A DNA stretch of 12,443 nucleotides from Heteroruminococcus sp964369885. GTDB lineage: Bacteria > Bacillota > Clostridia > Oscillospirales > Ruminococcaceae. Shown one piece after another: positions 5,483 through 11,400 of the stretch. The notes under the pieces are model-generated. The model did not search any database, was not told where the DNA came from, and saw only the letters and a program-made list of their open reading frames with translations. The DNA lies in the NCBI GenBank assembly GCA_964369885.1, contig CAYJGQ010000069.1, forward strand, positions 1 through 12,443. The letters are read 5' to 3'. Positions within the stretch are counted from its first letter, which is position 1. Each line of letters starts with the position of its first letter. The position numbers and the translations under genes are program-made.

Positions 5483-6214
5483 ATGAAAATAGAGGTTTAC
5501 AGCAGTTCGGCGCTAAATAGTGAGTTGCCGGCCAAAACCTACGACGGTTCGCAGGGTGGGGGTGGGAATTTTGCCCCCTACCATGGGCGGGATAGTCAGG
5601 ATGTATTTTCCCAAAAGGCCGACATAACCGAGGAGCTTGAAATATACGAAAAATATAAATCCAGCCCAATTGATATGCCCTACGAGTTCAAAACAAAGCT
5701 TGAGGAGCTGTTAAACGCCCTTCAGCGCAGCAAGCAGCAGGTGTTTGATCTTGATAGGGAGAGCGCACAGCACCGGGATGAACTGATAAACCGCATAGAG
5801 GAGCTTTTTCGCCTTGAGAGGGCGCAGGGCGAAAAGCGTCTGCAAAACATGCTACTTGTGTCGGCCTTTGAGAGCTACAAAACCCAAACCGACGGGCTTG
5901 ATGCCCGCATAAAAGAGATGAAAAAATTGCAGTCATGCATGGAGATTGCGGCCAAAATAAGCGCCGGTACGGCCTCGGAGGAGGAAATCCGTTTTCTTGT
6001 TAAAACCTCCCCAAGCATGTACGCTATGGCCATAGCCATGGCACGCAGTGCCCCACCCGAGGATGAAGATGAGCGCAAAACCACCGTAAACCTCGACTTT
6101 GAAGACGAGCGTTCCCATGCCATGGGCGGCAACATGGAGGGCACCATTGGGTCGGGCGATGTGACTTTGGAGTCAGGGTCGGCCGTGGCGGTGCAGGCGG
6201 CAGCGACACCCTAA
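5483..6214 (+). CDS. Unknown cytosolic coiled-coil protein
   Basis: 243 residues, family not recognised. Order: a Gly-rich, flexible N-terminus with a GGGG run (about 1-45); a charged helical region from about 48 to 155 with long runs of Glu, Lys, Arg, Gln and spaced Leu, consistent with coiled coil (for example ELINRIEELFRLERAQGEKR); a helical segment to about 190 (ISAGTASEEEIRFLVKTSPS); then a disordered acidic and Gly/Ala-rich tail. There is no signal peptide, membrane helix or Cys motif. The ATG at 5483 has AGGAGGTG about 6 nt upstream, so the start is firm. The gene stands alone, with a hairpin in its leader and its own terminator. It could be a structural or adaptor protein; its possible promoter hints at a motility link, which is speculation. 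Confidence 0.8.
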   Translation: MKIEVYSSSALNSELPAKTYDGSQGGGGNFAPYHGRDSQDVFSQKADITEELEIYEKYKSSPIDMPYEFKTKLEELLNALQRSKQQVFDLDRESAQHRDELINRIEELFRLERAQGEKRLQNMLLVSAFESYKTQTDGLDARIKEMKKLQSCMEIAAKISAGTASEEEIRFLVKTSPSMYAMAIAMARSAPPEDEDERKTTVNLDFEDERSHAMGGNMEGTIGSGDVTLESGSAVAVQAAATP

Positions 6215-6251
6215 AGGCCAATGAGCCCTGTAAAATCAAACAGCACAAAAT

Positions 6252-6295
6252 AAAAGGCCTATCGCCCCGCTGTGTCGGGTTGATAGGCCTTTTTT
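6252..6295. terminator. Bidirectional intrinsic terminator
   Basis: AAAAGGCCTATC (6252-6263) pairs perfectly with GATAGGCCTTTT (6282-6293), with an inner CCCG/CGGG stem. T-runs occur on both strands. It ends the coiled-coil gene and the convergent PAP2 gene. Confidence 0.93.
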
Positions 6296-6304
6296 GTATT
6301 TACC

Positions 6305-6943
6305 CTATTGCTTGGGTGTAAGTACCTTCCTTACGGCAGGTATATTTACCATGCCCAACGTGCAAAGCAGTCCACCGCAAAATCCTGCCACCACATCACT
6401 TGGGTAGTGCACCCCAAGGTAGATGCGCGATAGGCCTATGGCGAGTATAAGCAGTGAAACAAGACCGCACATTACCCATTTTACGGGGTGCTTTATGTGG
6501 GTGATTATTAGGTAAATAAGCAGGCTGTAAAAGGCCATGCTTACAAAGCTGTGACCGCTTGGAAAGGAGTTTGTATGCTCCTGCACCAGCATTATATCCA
6601 GCGGACGTTGGCGACTGAAAATATTCTTAAGCACAAGATTGCACAGTACGGCCGAGGCTGCCAGATGCCCTGCCACAACAAGTGATTTTTGGGGTTGACC
6701 GCTCATCCAAAATGCCAGCATTAGGCCAAGGCAGAGGGGCAACAGCACCTGCACATCCCCAATGTCGGTGATAAGAATAACCACCTGTGTAAGCTGTGGG
6801 TTTATAATGGGGGAGAGCATGTTGTAAATCGGGGCATCAAAAAACGGCGGTATGTCGTTTGCCACCCAAAACGACAACAGCAAAAACAGTCCTCCTGCAA
6901 GCCCGGCGGTAATGTAGAGCAGTTTTGTTCGGGAGTTTTTCAC
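6305..6943 (-). CDS. PAP2 family phosphatase
   Basis: 212 residues with about six membrane segments. All three motifs of the PAP2 / haloperoxidase superfamily are present: K106-x6-R113-P114 (KNIFSRQRP), PSGH (128-131) and S172-R173-x5-H179-x3-D183 (SRIYLGVHYPSD). The two catalytic His are thus conserved, and the active site faces outside. Likely substrates are phosphatidic acid or undecaprenyl pyrophosphate (BcrC-like), which cannot be told apart here. The start is GTG at 6943, since the upstream frame closes at once; GGAG lies 10 nt before it. It follows the ferredoxin gene by 81 bp on the same strand. No clear promoter of its own was found, so read-through from the ferredoxin promoter is possible. 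Confidence 0.92.
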   Translation of the reverse strand: MKNSRTKLLYITAGLAGGLFLLLSFWVANDIPPFFDAPIYNMLSPIINPQLTQVVILITDIGDVQVLLPLCLGLMLAFWMSGQPQKSLVVAGHLAASAVLCNLVLKNIFSRQRPLDIMLVQEHTNSFPSGHSFVSMAFYSLLIYLIITHIKHPVKWVMCGLVSLLILAIGLSRIYLGVHYPSDVVAGFCGGLLCTLGMVNIPAVRKVLTPKQ

Positions 6944-7024
6944 GCCAAATCATCTCCATCCCCTATAAAGTCCAACAGCCCCACCCATAAGGGGCGAGGC
7001 CGTGGCAAGTGTTTGTGTAATTTC

Positions 7025-7195
7025 TTACTCGGGCTTGATAGCACTTGTGGGACATGTGCCTTCACATGCGCCGCAGTCGATACATGTGTTGGCGTCGATC
7101 ACATAAACACTATCTCCTGCCGAGATAGCCTCTACGGGACATTCGCCGGCGCAAGCGCCACAGCTGATGCATTCTTCAGTAATTACGTATGCCAT
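7025..7195 (-). CDS. Clostridial-type 2[4Fe-4S] ferredoxin
   Basis: 56 residues. Two classic cluster motifs: Cys9-x2-Cys12-x2-Cys15-x3-Cys19-Pro and Cys38-x2-Cys41-x2-Cys44-x3-Cys48-Pro, giving eight ligands for two [4Fe-4S] clusters. This is the standard low-potential electron carrier of fermentative clostridia, serving pyruvate:ferredoxin oxidoreductase, hydrogenase and Rnf. The length is typical. The ATG at 7195 has GGAGGTG about 7 nt upstream. It has its own promoter, divergent from queT. Together with the monocluster ferredoxin at 210-398 the window carries two unlike ferredoxins. Confidence 0.97.
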   Translation of the reverse strand: MAYVITEECISCGACAGECPVEAISAGDSVYVIDANTCIDCGACEGTCPTSAIKPE

Positions 7196-7231
7196 TGTTT
7201 TGCACCTCCATTTATTTTTAGTTCAGGCTTT

Positions 7232-7259
7232 ATTGTACCACAATATCACAAAAAATCAA
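7232..7259 (-). promoter_or_regulatory. Promoter of the 2[4Fe-4S] ferredoxin
   Basis: On the minus strand: -35 TTGATT (7259-7254), 16-nt spacer, -10 TACAAT (7237-7232). The start would be near 7225, about 30 nt before the ATG. Confidence 0.75.
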
Positions 7260-7287
7260 CACGATTTTGCATATTTGCGATATCCGG

Positions 7288-7316
7288 TTGCAAATTCCGA
7301 TGTTTTGGAGTATAAT
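7288..7316 (+). promoter_or_regulatory. Promoter of queT
   Basis: -35 TTGCAA (7288-7293), 17-nt spacer, consensus -10 TATAAT (7311-7316). The expected start is near 7323, so the RNA begins with the leader that folds as described for 7336-7391. Confidence 0.85.
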
Positions 7317-7335
7317 GGTGCTCCCCACCATGTGT

Positions 7336-7391
7336 GGAGGATATCAGTCAGTTCGAAACCTCCTGACTTAAAACAAAACTAAAGGAAACAA
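7336..7391 (+). promoter_or_regulatory. Candidate preQ1-I-type riboswitch upstream of queT
   Basis: P1 is AGTCAG (7346-7351) with CTGACT (7363-7368). Its 11-nt loop starts with TTC and contains ACC, and an A-rich tail (7370-7383) follows and runs into the SD AAAGGA (7381-7386), 9 nt before the ATG. Small hairpin, C-bearing loop, A-rich tail and SD in the 3' strand are the layout of translational preQ1-I riboswitches such as that of Thermoanaerobacter, and QueT is a known target. Loop CC (7359-7360) could pair with SD GG (7384-7385). An alternative GGAGG (7336-7340) with CCTCC (7359-7363) would exclude P1. The loop does not match the classical consensus exactly, so the class is tentative. preQ1 is expected to lower translation. 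Confidence 0.65.
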
Positions 7392-7395
7392 TACT

Positions 7396-7926
7396 ATGAA
7401 ACAGAACACATTTTCCACCCCGGTATTATGCCGCGCGGCCATGATAGCCGCCCTCTATGCCGCCCTTACCCTTGTGCTACCCATGGCAAGCTTTGGCATG
7501 ATGCAGTTTCGTCTGTCCGAAGCGCTAACCGTCCTGCCGTTATTTTTCAGTGGCTCGGTGCTTGGTCTTACAATTGGGTGTGTCATTGCAAATCTTGTTG
7601 GATTTTTCAGTGGCGCAAACCCCATAGGACTAATTGACGCCGTGGTGGGCAGCAGCGCCACCCTGATTGCAGGACTTTGCACCTCCTACATCGGCAGGGT
7701 TATACCAAAAACAAACCCCCACGCACGCCTACTGTTTGGGCTTATCCCCCCCGTGCTTTTTAATGCGCTGTTTGTGGGCGCCGAGCTGACCTTTTTATTC
7801 CTTGATGCATTTATGGTCAACTTTATTTGGGTCTTTTTGGGGCAGGCCGCCGTATGCTACGCCGTGGGTTATCCGCTTGGCCTTGGGCTTTCCCGCAAAT
7901 TCTCCACAATAGACCAACCTGCATAA
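7396..7926 (+). CDS. queT: QueT family transporter (ECF S-component, queuosine precursor)
   Basis: 176 residues with about five to six membrane segments. The QueT family (PF06177) signature is clear: AALYAALTLVLPMASFG near the N-terminus, MMQFRLSEALTVLPLFF (about 35-51), GLTIGCVIANLVGFFSG and GLIDAVVGSSATLIAGL. QueT is the substrate-binding subunit of an energy-coupling factor transporter that imports a queuosine precursor (preQ0/preQ1 or queuine-like base) for tRNA modification; the shared ECF module is encoded elsewhere. The ATG at 7396 follows AAAGGA. A strong promoter and a preQ1-like leader precede it, and a terminator follows. The regulatory context and the protein family support each other. 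Confidence 0.93.
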   Translation: MKQNTFSTPVLCRAAMIAALYAALTLVLPMASFGMMQFRLSEALTVLPLFFSGSVLGLTIGCVIANLVGFFSGANPIGLIDAVVGSSATLIAGLCTSYIGRVIPKTNPHARLLFGLIPPVLFNALFVGAELTFLFLDAFMVNFIWVFLGQAAVCYAVGYPLGLGLSRKFSTIDQPA

Positions 7927-7940
7927 ACCCAATTAAACCT

Positions 7941-7987
7941 AAAAAAATCTCCCCCACCCAAGCATTTTAAGGGTGTGGGGAGATTTT
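7941..7987. terminator. Bidirectional intrinsic terminator
   Basis: AAAATCTCCCC (7944-7954) pairs with GGGGAGATTTT (7977-7987), and CACCC pairs with GGGTG after a one-base bulge. On the minus strand seven T follow, so it firmly ends the LUD gene; on the plus strand four T make it a fair end for queT. Confidence 0.88.
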
Positions 7988-8029
7988 CAGTTTATTATTT
8001 TCTGCGGCATCATCTTTGGCGGTATGCCA

Positions 8030-8653
8030 CTAAAATCCAAGCTCCTGCTCCACCAAAACAACCTCCATGGCCATACCCTCCATCTTGTTTAGATGAATTG
8101 CCATGCCGTTGCAAATCCTTTGAGCCGAGCGGCAGTCGTAGCATTTGTCGCCATGTTTTGCGCAGGGTGTGGCAAGCCCCAACCGCTGTGCATTGCGTGG
8201 GGCGGCTATGTTTCGCGCCCTAAATATAGCATCTTCAAGGGTGGGAACAAGCTTATTTGTCCCCACCACAAAATACACCTTTTGGTGCCCAAATAGTCCG
8301 CCTGCCACACGGTTGCCCGTGCCATCAATGCTAACAAGCTCCCCTGTAACGGCCAGTGCATTTACCGAGGTTATAAAAACCTCGGCCACCAGAGCCTTTT
8401 TGGCCACGGCCACAAAATCCTCCTCGTGGGTGCAGTGGGCAGGGTCGTGCAGGTAATTGTGTTGACAAAGCGCATCATAAAGCCCCATGTCAAGCAGTGT
8501 GGCCGAATCGCCAAACCCCACCACCTTGTTTTTAATGTTCTGCGCCATATAATCGCAGGCGGCGGCGCACTGCCCAAACCGTGACACGGCATAGCCCTTT
8601 TTGCGCAGTGCCGTGGTTAGGGTGTCAAAATCCGCTTTGCACATCCCGCTCAT
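8030..8653 (-). CDS. LUD domain protein (lactate utilization family)
   Basis: 207 residues matching the LUD domain (PF02589, formerly DUF162) found in LutB and LutC of the lactate oxidation system and in stand-alone proteins of anaerobes. Visible are GFGDSATL (47-54, the NagB-like Rossmann turn), TGELVSIDGTGNRVAG (103-118) and a C-terminal Cys cluster Cys164, Cys171, Cys174, Cys181 (CAKHGDKCYDC then RICNGM). There are no LutA or LutB partners nearby, so a direct role in lactate use is unproven; the stand-alone versions have no settled function. The ATG at 8653 lies 3 nt after the stop of the flavoprotein gene and has only a weak SD, so translational coupling is expected. Met4 is an alternative start. 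Confidence 0.92.
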   Translation of the reverse strand: MSGMCKADFDTLTTALRKKGYAVSRFGQCAAACDYMAQNIKNKVVGFGDSATLLDMGLYDALCQHNYLHDPAHCTHEEDFVAVAKKALVAEVFITSVNALAVTGELVSIDGTGNRVAGGLFGHQKVYFVVGTNKLVPTLEDAIFRARNIAAPRNAQRLGLATPCAKHGDKCYDCRSAQRICNGMAIHLNKMEGMAMEVVLVEQELGF

Positions 8654-8656
8654 AGC

Positions 8657-9277
8657 TTATCTTACAAAGTTCATCTTGCTTCTGGGGGCAAGCTCAGGCG
8701 GAGCAACGGTGCTCTCTTTTAGGGTTTTTATCATCCAGGCCATATTAAGCCCCACGGTTTTTAGGATATCCACGCCCTCGCTGTCGCTTAGCACCTCGCC
8801 GCTTTGTTCGCCATGGATTACATTCCAGTAGCAGGAGGGGGTTATAACCATTCCGGCTATGTGGAAGTAACGCAGAAGCTGATCGGCCGCCACTACACCG
8901 CCACTGCGGCGCACCGCCACAAGCCCTGTGGTAACCTTGCGTGCAAACTTTGCCGAGGAGGAGTAAAACAGGCGGTCCATATAGCACTTCATGTCGCCCG
9001 CCACACCTGCGTAGTAAACAGGTGCGCCAAATATAACGCCGTCGGCCTGGGCAATTTTTTCGGCGTGCTCGTTTACGGGGTCATTGCGGTGAATACAGGT
9101 TTTGTCAGCGTTTTTACGACATCCAAGACATCCTGTACATCCCATAATGGCATCAGGGCCAATTTGCAAAATCTCGGTTTCAATGCCCTGTTCCTCAAGG
9201 GTCTTACATACCACCTGCAGTGCCTGATAGGTGTTTGATGTGGGGCGATGGCTTCCGTTTATGGCAACAACCTTCAT
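8657..9277 (-). CDS. Iron-sulfur flavoprotein-like (flavodoxin-fold) reductase
   Basis: 206 residues of the NADPH-dependent FMN reductase / flavodoxin-fold family. The N-terminal strand and FMN-phosphate loop are INGSHRPTSNT (6-16). GAPVYYAGVAGDMKCYMDR is the conserved flavin-contact segment. A compact Cys motif, Cys47-x2-Cys50-x2-Cys53-x7-Cys61, matches the arrangement of Methanosarcina-type iron-sulfur flavoproteins (Isf), which carry FMN plus one [4Fe-4S] cluster and pass electrons from ferredoxin or reduce O2/H2O2. The start ATG at 9277 has GGAGAG about 8 nt upstream. First gene of a two-gene operon with the LUD gene. The promoter is probably in the AT-rich stretch 9290-9335, but no hexamer pair is convincing. 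Substrate unknown. Confidence 0.9.
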   Translation of the reverse strand: MKVVAINGSHRPTSNTYQALQVVCKTLEEQGIETEILQIGPDAIMGCTGCLGCRKNADKTCIHRNDPVNEHAEKIAQADGVIFGAPVYYAGVAGDMKCYMDRLFYSSSAKFARKVTTGLVAVRRSGGVVAADQLLRYFHIAGMVITPSCYWNVIHGEQSGEVLSDSEGVDILKTVGLNMAWMIKTLKESTVAPPELAPRSKMNFVR

Positions 9278-9695
9278 AATCTTAACTCTCCATTCTAATA
9301 TTTAATATTAAATTACAATCCATATAAACAATCTGCATACAAGCCCAAGACCGTGGGGCTTTGCCCCACACCCCACAAACTTTTTGAAAAAAGTTTGATC
9401 CAAAACCTATGCACGCCCCCCGGCTACCGCCCGAGGGCGAAGTTTTTCCCCTGCACTAATCATAGCAACATCTACGGTGGTGGCGCGGCTACGGCTTTAC
9501 TGCCTACTGTCCTCACTACGCTTGGACGGCAGCCCCACTGCCGGTGGCAGTGGCACCCCCCAGCGCAGGCAAAGCCTGCGCCCCTTCACACACCTATTGC
9601 CACCCACCGTGAAGACAAGCAAAAATTCTGTCGCCTCCTATTTGGCAAGACAGGTTTTGCTACGAGCAGGGTGATGGTACATTAACCTGTGGCTC
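9278..9695. repeat. Gene-free stretch with a cluster of perfect hairpins
   Basis: No gene is supported in these 418 bases. Perfect inverted repeats follow each other: GTGGGGC/GCCCCAC (9353-9369), CAAACTTTTT/AAAAAGTTTG (9376-9397), CGCCC/GGGCG (9428-9439), CTGCC..GTCC/GGAC-GGCAG (9500-9532), CCACTGCC/GGCAGTGG (9535-9553) and GCGCAGGC/GCCTGCGC (9563-9581). None has a proper T-run on either strand. The first two modules, GC hairpin plus A/T hairpin, are of a kind I recall from intergenic regions of Oscillospiraceae, so this may be a dispersed repeat. The one long open frame here (9353-9685) reads through the repeats and is not a gene. The left part (9290-9335) is AT-rich and likely holds the promoter of the flavoprotein operon. 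Confidence 0.7.
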
Positions 9696-10469
9696 CTATG
9701 AAAACAGCAGGCTCATTACTCCGTAGAGTATGGGCTGGTGTAGCATATAAATAATCAGGGCTTTGCGCCCCACCGCGCCAAGTGGCGGGCAGTGGCTTAT
9801 GTAAAAGTGGTCGGGGAGCTCGCGGCGTTTGGCCCATATCCCCACAAAGCTTCCTGCCAAAAATAAAAACAACCACGGTATAAGCGGAAAATAGTCCGAT
9901 GACACAAAGTTTGGCCCCGGAAGCCCAAACATAAACAAAAACGGTGTTGAGTACAGCTCGGGCGGAAGGGAAAACTCAAGCAGTAGCGGAATACCCATAC
10001 GTCCATAGTATATGCCGCGGGTGAGCAAAAACAGCACCGAAAAAATTCCCACACCTGCCGCAGGGGTAAGGCGGTCAAGCAGGGGGGCACAGACCGAGTA
10101 AATCATCATGGCGCTGCCCATAAAGTGCAAAATGCCAAAGGCTATGAGCTGTTGTGGCATAAAAATCCATGTGATCAAACTTAGTGCAAGCCCACAGCAA
10201 AACACCAAAAGTCCCCGTTTTAGGTTGTTACTGCTAAAACGGCAGGACATGCCGGCCAGTACAATAAATGTACCGCATACAATCTGCTGCCAGTAAAACC
10301 CCACCGGGCCACGGTACCAGGGCATATCAATTCCAAACATGTAGACAAGGTTATAAATTCCATGGTAAATCACCATATTAATAACCATCAGTCCACGCAG
10401 TTCATCTATTAGGTATACCCTTCGCACAGAGCTTGATTTTTTTACAAAGGTTTCTACAGCACTTGGCAT
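9696..10469 (-). CDS. HGSNAT-like (DUF1624) membrane acyltransferase
   Basis: 257 residues with about seven to eight membrane segments. The N-terminal YLIDELRGLMVINMVIYHGIYN (about 19-40) and later Arg-rich turns fit the heparan-alpha-glucosaminide N-acetyltransferase catalytic family (PF07786/DUF1624), membrane enzymes that transfer acetyl from cytosolic acetyl-CoA to sugars on the outer face. In bacteria the target is likely a wall or surface glycan, which is unproven. The conserved His that takes part in acetyl transfer in this family probably corresponds to the one in VIYHG. The ATG at 10469 has GAGGTG about 5 nt upstream. It follows the yfbR-like gene by 33 nt on the same strand, so the two are probably one operon. 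Confidence 0.87.
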   Translation of the reverse strand: MPSAVETFVKKSSSVRRVYLIDELRGLMVINMVIYHGIYNLVYMFGIDMPWYRGPVGFYWQQIVCGTFIVLAGMSCRFSSNNLKRGLLVFCCGLALSLITWIFMPQQLIAFGILHFMGSAMMIYSVCAPLLDRLTPAAGVGIFSVLFLLTRGIYYGRMGIPLLLEFSLPPELYSTPFLFMFGLPGPNFVSSDYFPLIPWLFLFLAGSFVGIWAKRRELPDHFYISHCPPLGAVGRKALIIYMLHQPILYGVMSLLFS

Positions 10470-10502
10470 TACTACACCTCTTTCTCCACAGGCAGGGTGG
10501 GT

Positions 10503-11087
10503 TTACAGTTTCATCTCATCAAGGGTAAGCCCATAGCCCTCCAAACACTCGGCCATGAAGATATCCACCGCCGGCATGTTCATCTCTTTTAGGGCGGCCT
10601 CGGTGCTTTTGCGCGCCATTGTAAACTCCTTGTTGCCGCCACTTTGTTCCTCTATGCACTTTATCAGGGCCGACAGCTTGTCGGCCGCCTTTAGGATTTT
10701 TGCAAGCTCGGGGGAGGGTTTTTGCTCAAGATAGGGGGCATACTGTGGGCAAAGGTCGTCGGGAAGTAGTGACAAGAGCCGCTGTGATGCCCCATGCTCC
10801 ACCGCCTTGTAGGCCTTTTTCATCTCGTCGCTGTGATACTTTATGGGGGTTGGCAGGTCGCCGGTTATTATTTCGCTGCAGTCGTGATACATGGCATACA
10901 GCACCGCCTGCCCTGTGTCAAGCTTTGTTCCAAGGCGGGTGTTTGAAATGGCGCACAATGCATGGCACAGCAGTGCCACCTCAAGGGTGTGCTCGCTTAG
11001 GTTTTCGTCACGCTGGTTGCGCATAAGCCCCCACCGCTGTATATACTTCATACGGGATAACATTGCATAAAAATTTGTGCCGTCCAT
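10503..11087 (-). CDS. yfbR: YfbR-like 5'-deoxynucleotidase (HD domain)
   Basis: 194 residues, close in length and sequence to E. coli YfbR, which removes phosphate from deoxyribonucleoside 5'-monophosphates and helps control dNTP pools. The active-site residues line up: Arg18-Trp19 (QRWGLMRN), His33 (ENLSEHT), His68-Asp69 (YHDCSE), Glu72, Asp77 (TGDLPTPIKY) and Asp136 (KAADKL). The binding of a divalent metal by the HD residues is known for the family. The ATG at 11087 is chosen for AAAGGAGGGG about 7 nt upstream; a longer frame starting 17 codons earlier lacks an SD. It leads an operon with the DUF1624 gene (33-nt gap) from the promoter at 11147-11175. Confidence 0.95.
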   Translation of the reverse strand: MDGTNFYAMLSRMKYIQRWGLMRNQRDENLSEHTLEVALLCHALCAISNTRLGTKLDTGQAVLYAMYHDCSEIITGDLPTPIKYHSDEMKKAYKAVEHGASQRLLSLLPDDLCPQYAPYLEQKPSPELAKILKAADKLSALIKCIEEQSGGNKEFTMARKSTEAALKEMNMPAVDIFMAECLEGYGLTLDEMKL

Positions 11088-11146
11088 GGGTTTTCCCCTC
11101 CTTTGTAGCCTAAGCGGGAGGGTGCAACCCTGCCACATCTTGTTTT

Positions 11147-11175
11147 ATTTTACATTGAAAAAGCAATAATGTAAA
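11147..11175 (-). promoter_or_regulatory. Promoter of the yfbR-like operon, framed by an inverted repeat
   Basis: On the minus strand: -35 TTTACA (11175-11170), 17-nt spacer, -10 TAAAAT (11152-11147). The perfect 8-bp inverted repeat TTTACATT/AATGTAAA (11149-11156 and 11168-11175) covers the -35 and most of the -10 box, so it could be a repressor site. Confidence 0.7.
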
Positions 11176-11360
11176 TGCCTAATACCCACCGCCGCCAATT
11201 CTTTGCCCCGGCCGCTCAAACATTCCTCTTTTGGGTCTGCCACTTTTGCCCCGTGGGTGCAACCGCCTCCTTTTCATTTTACGCCCGTCATTTGGCCTAT
11301 TTGTAGGCATAGTAATGCATAATTTGCCAAACATTTGGTGTAGAAAGTGCCAAAATGTGC

Positions 11361-11366
11361 TATAAT
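11361..11366 (+). promoter_or_regulatory. Extended -10 promoter of the YfhO gene
   Basis: TGC-TATAAT (11358-11366) is an extended -10 box; no good -35 hexamer is found 16-18 nt upstream. CCAAA/TTTGG (11327-11338) and a further CCAAA (11350-11354) surround the -35 region and may be operator half-sites. The start would be near 11373. Confidence 0.65.
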
Positions 11367-11400
11367 AAGGTGTAGCGCTCTATTTTAAGGAGGACATCTC

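Larger units (their letters stand above)
11088..11400. other. Divergent intergenic region (yfbR-like / YfhO)
   Basis: No gene is seen here. It holds the yfbR-like SD and promoter on the left, the YfhO promoter and SD on the right, and about 130 bp between (11180-11310) with nothing recognisable apart from a small GCCTA/TAGGC hairpin at 11295-11308. CCAAA/TTTGG repeats (11327-11354) border the YfhO promoter. Confidence 0.6.

Noticed and set aside
9353..9685. 110-codon open frame on the plus strand
   Set aside because: It reads through the hairpin cluster, has no SD, and its product is Pro/His/Leu-rich with no family; typical of a spurious frame over repeats.
11088..11138. Longer N-terminus of the YfbR-like gene
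   Set aside because: Alignment to E. coli YfbR and the strong SD both place the start at 11087.
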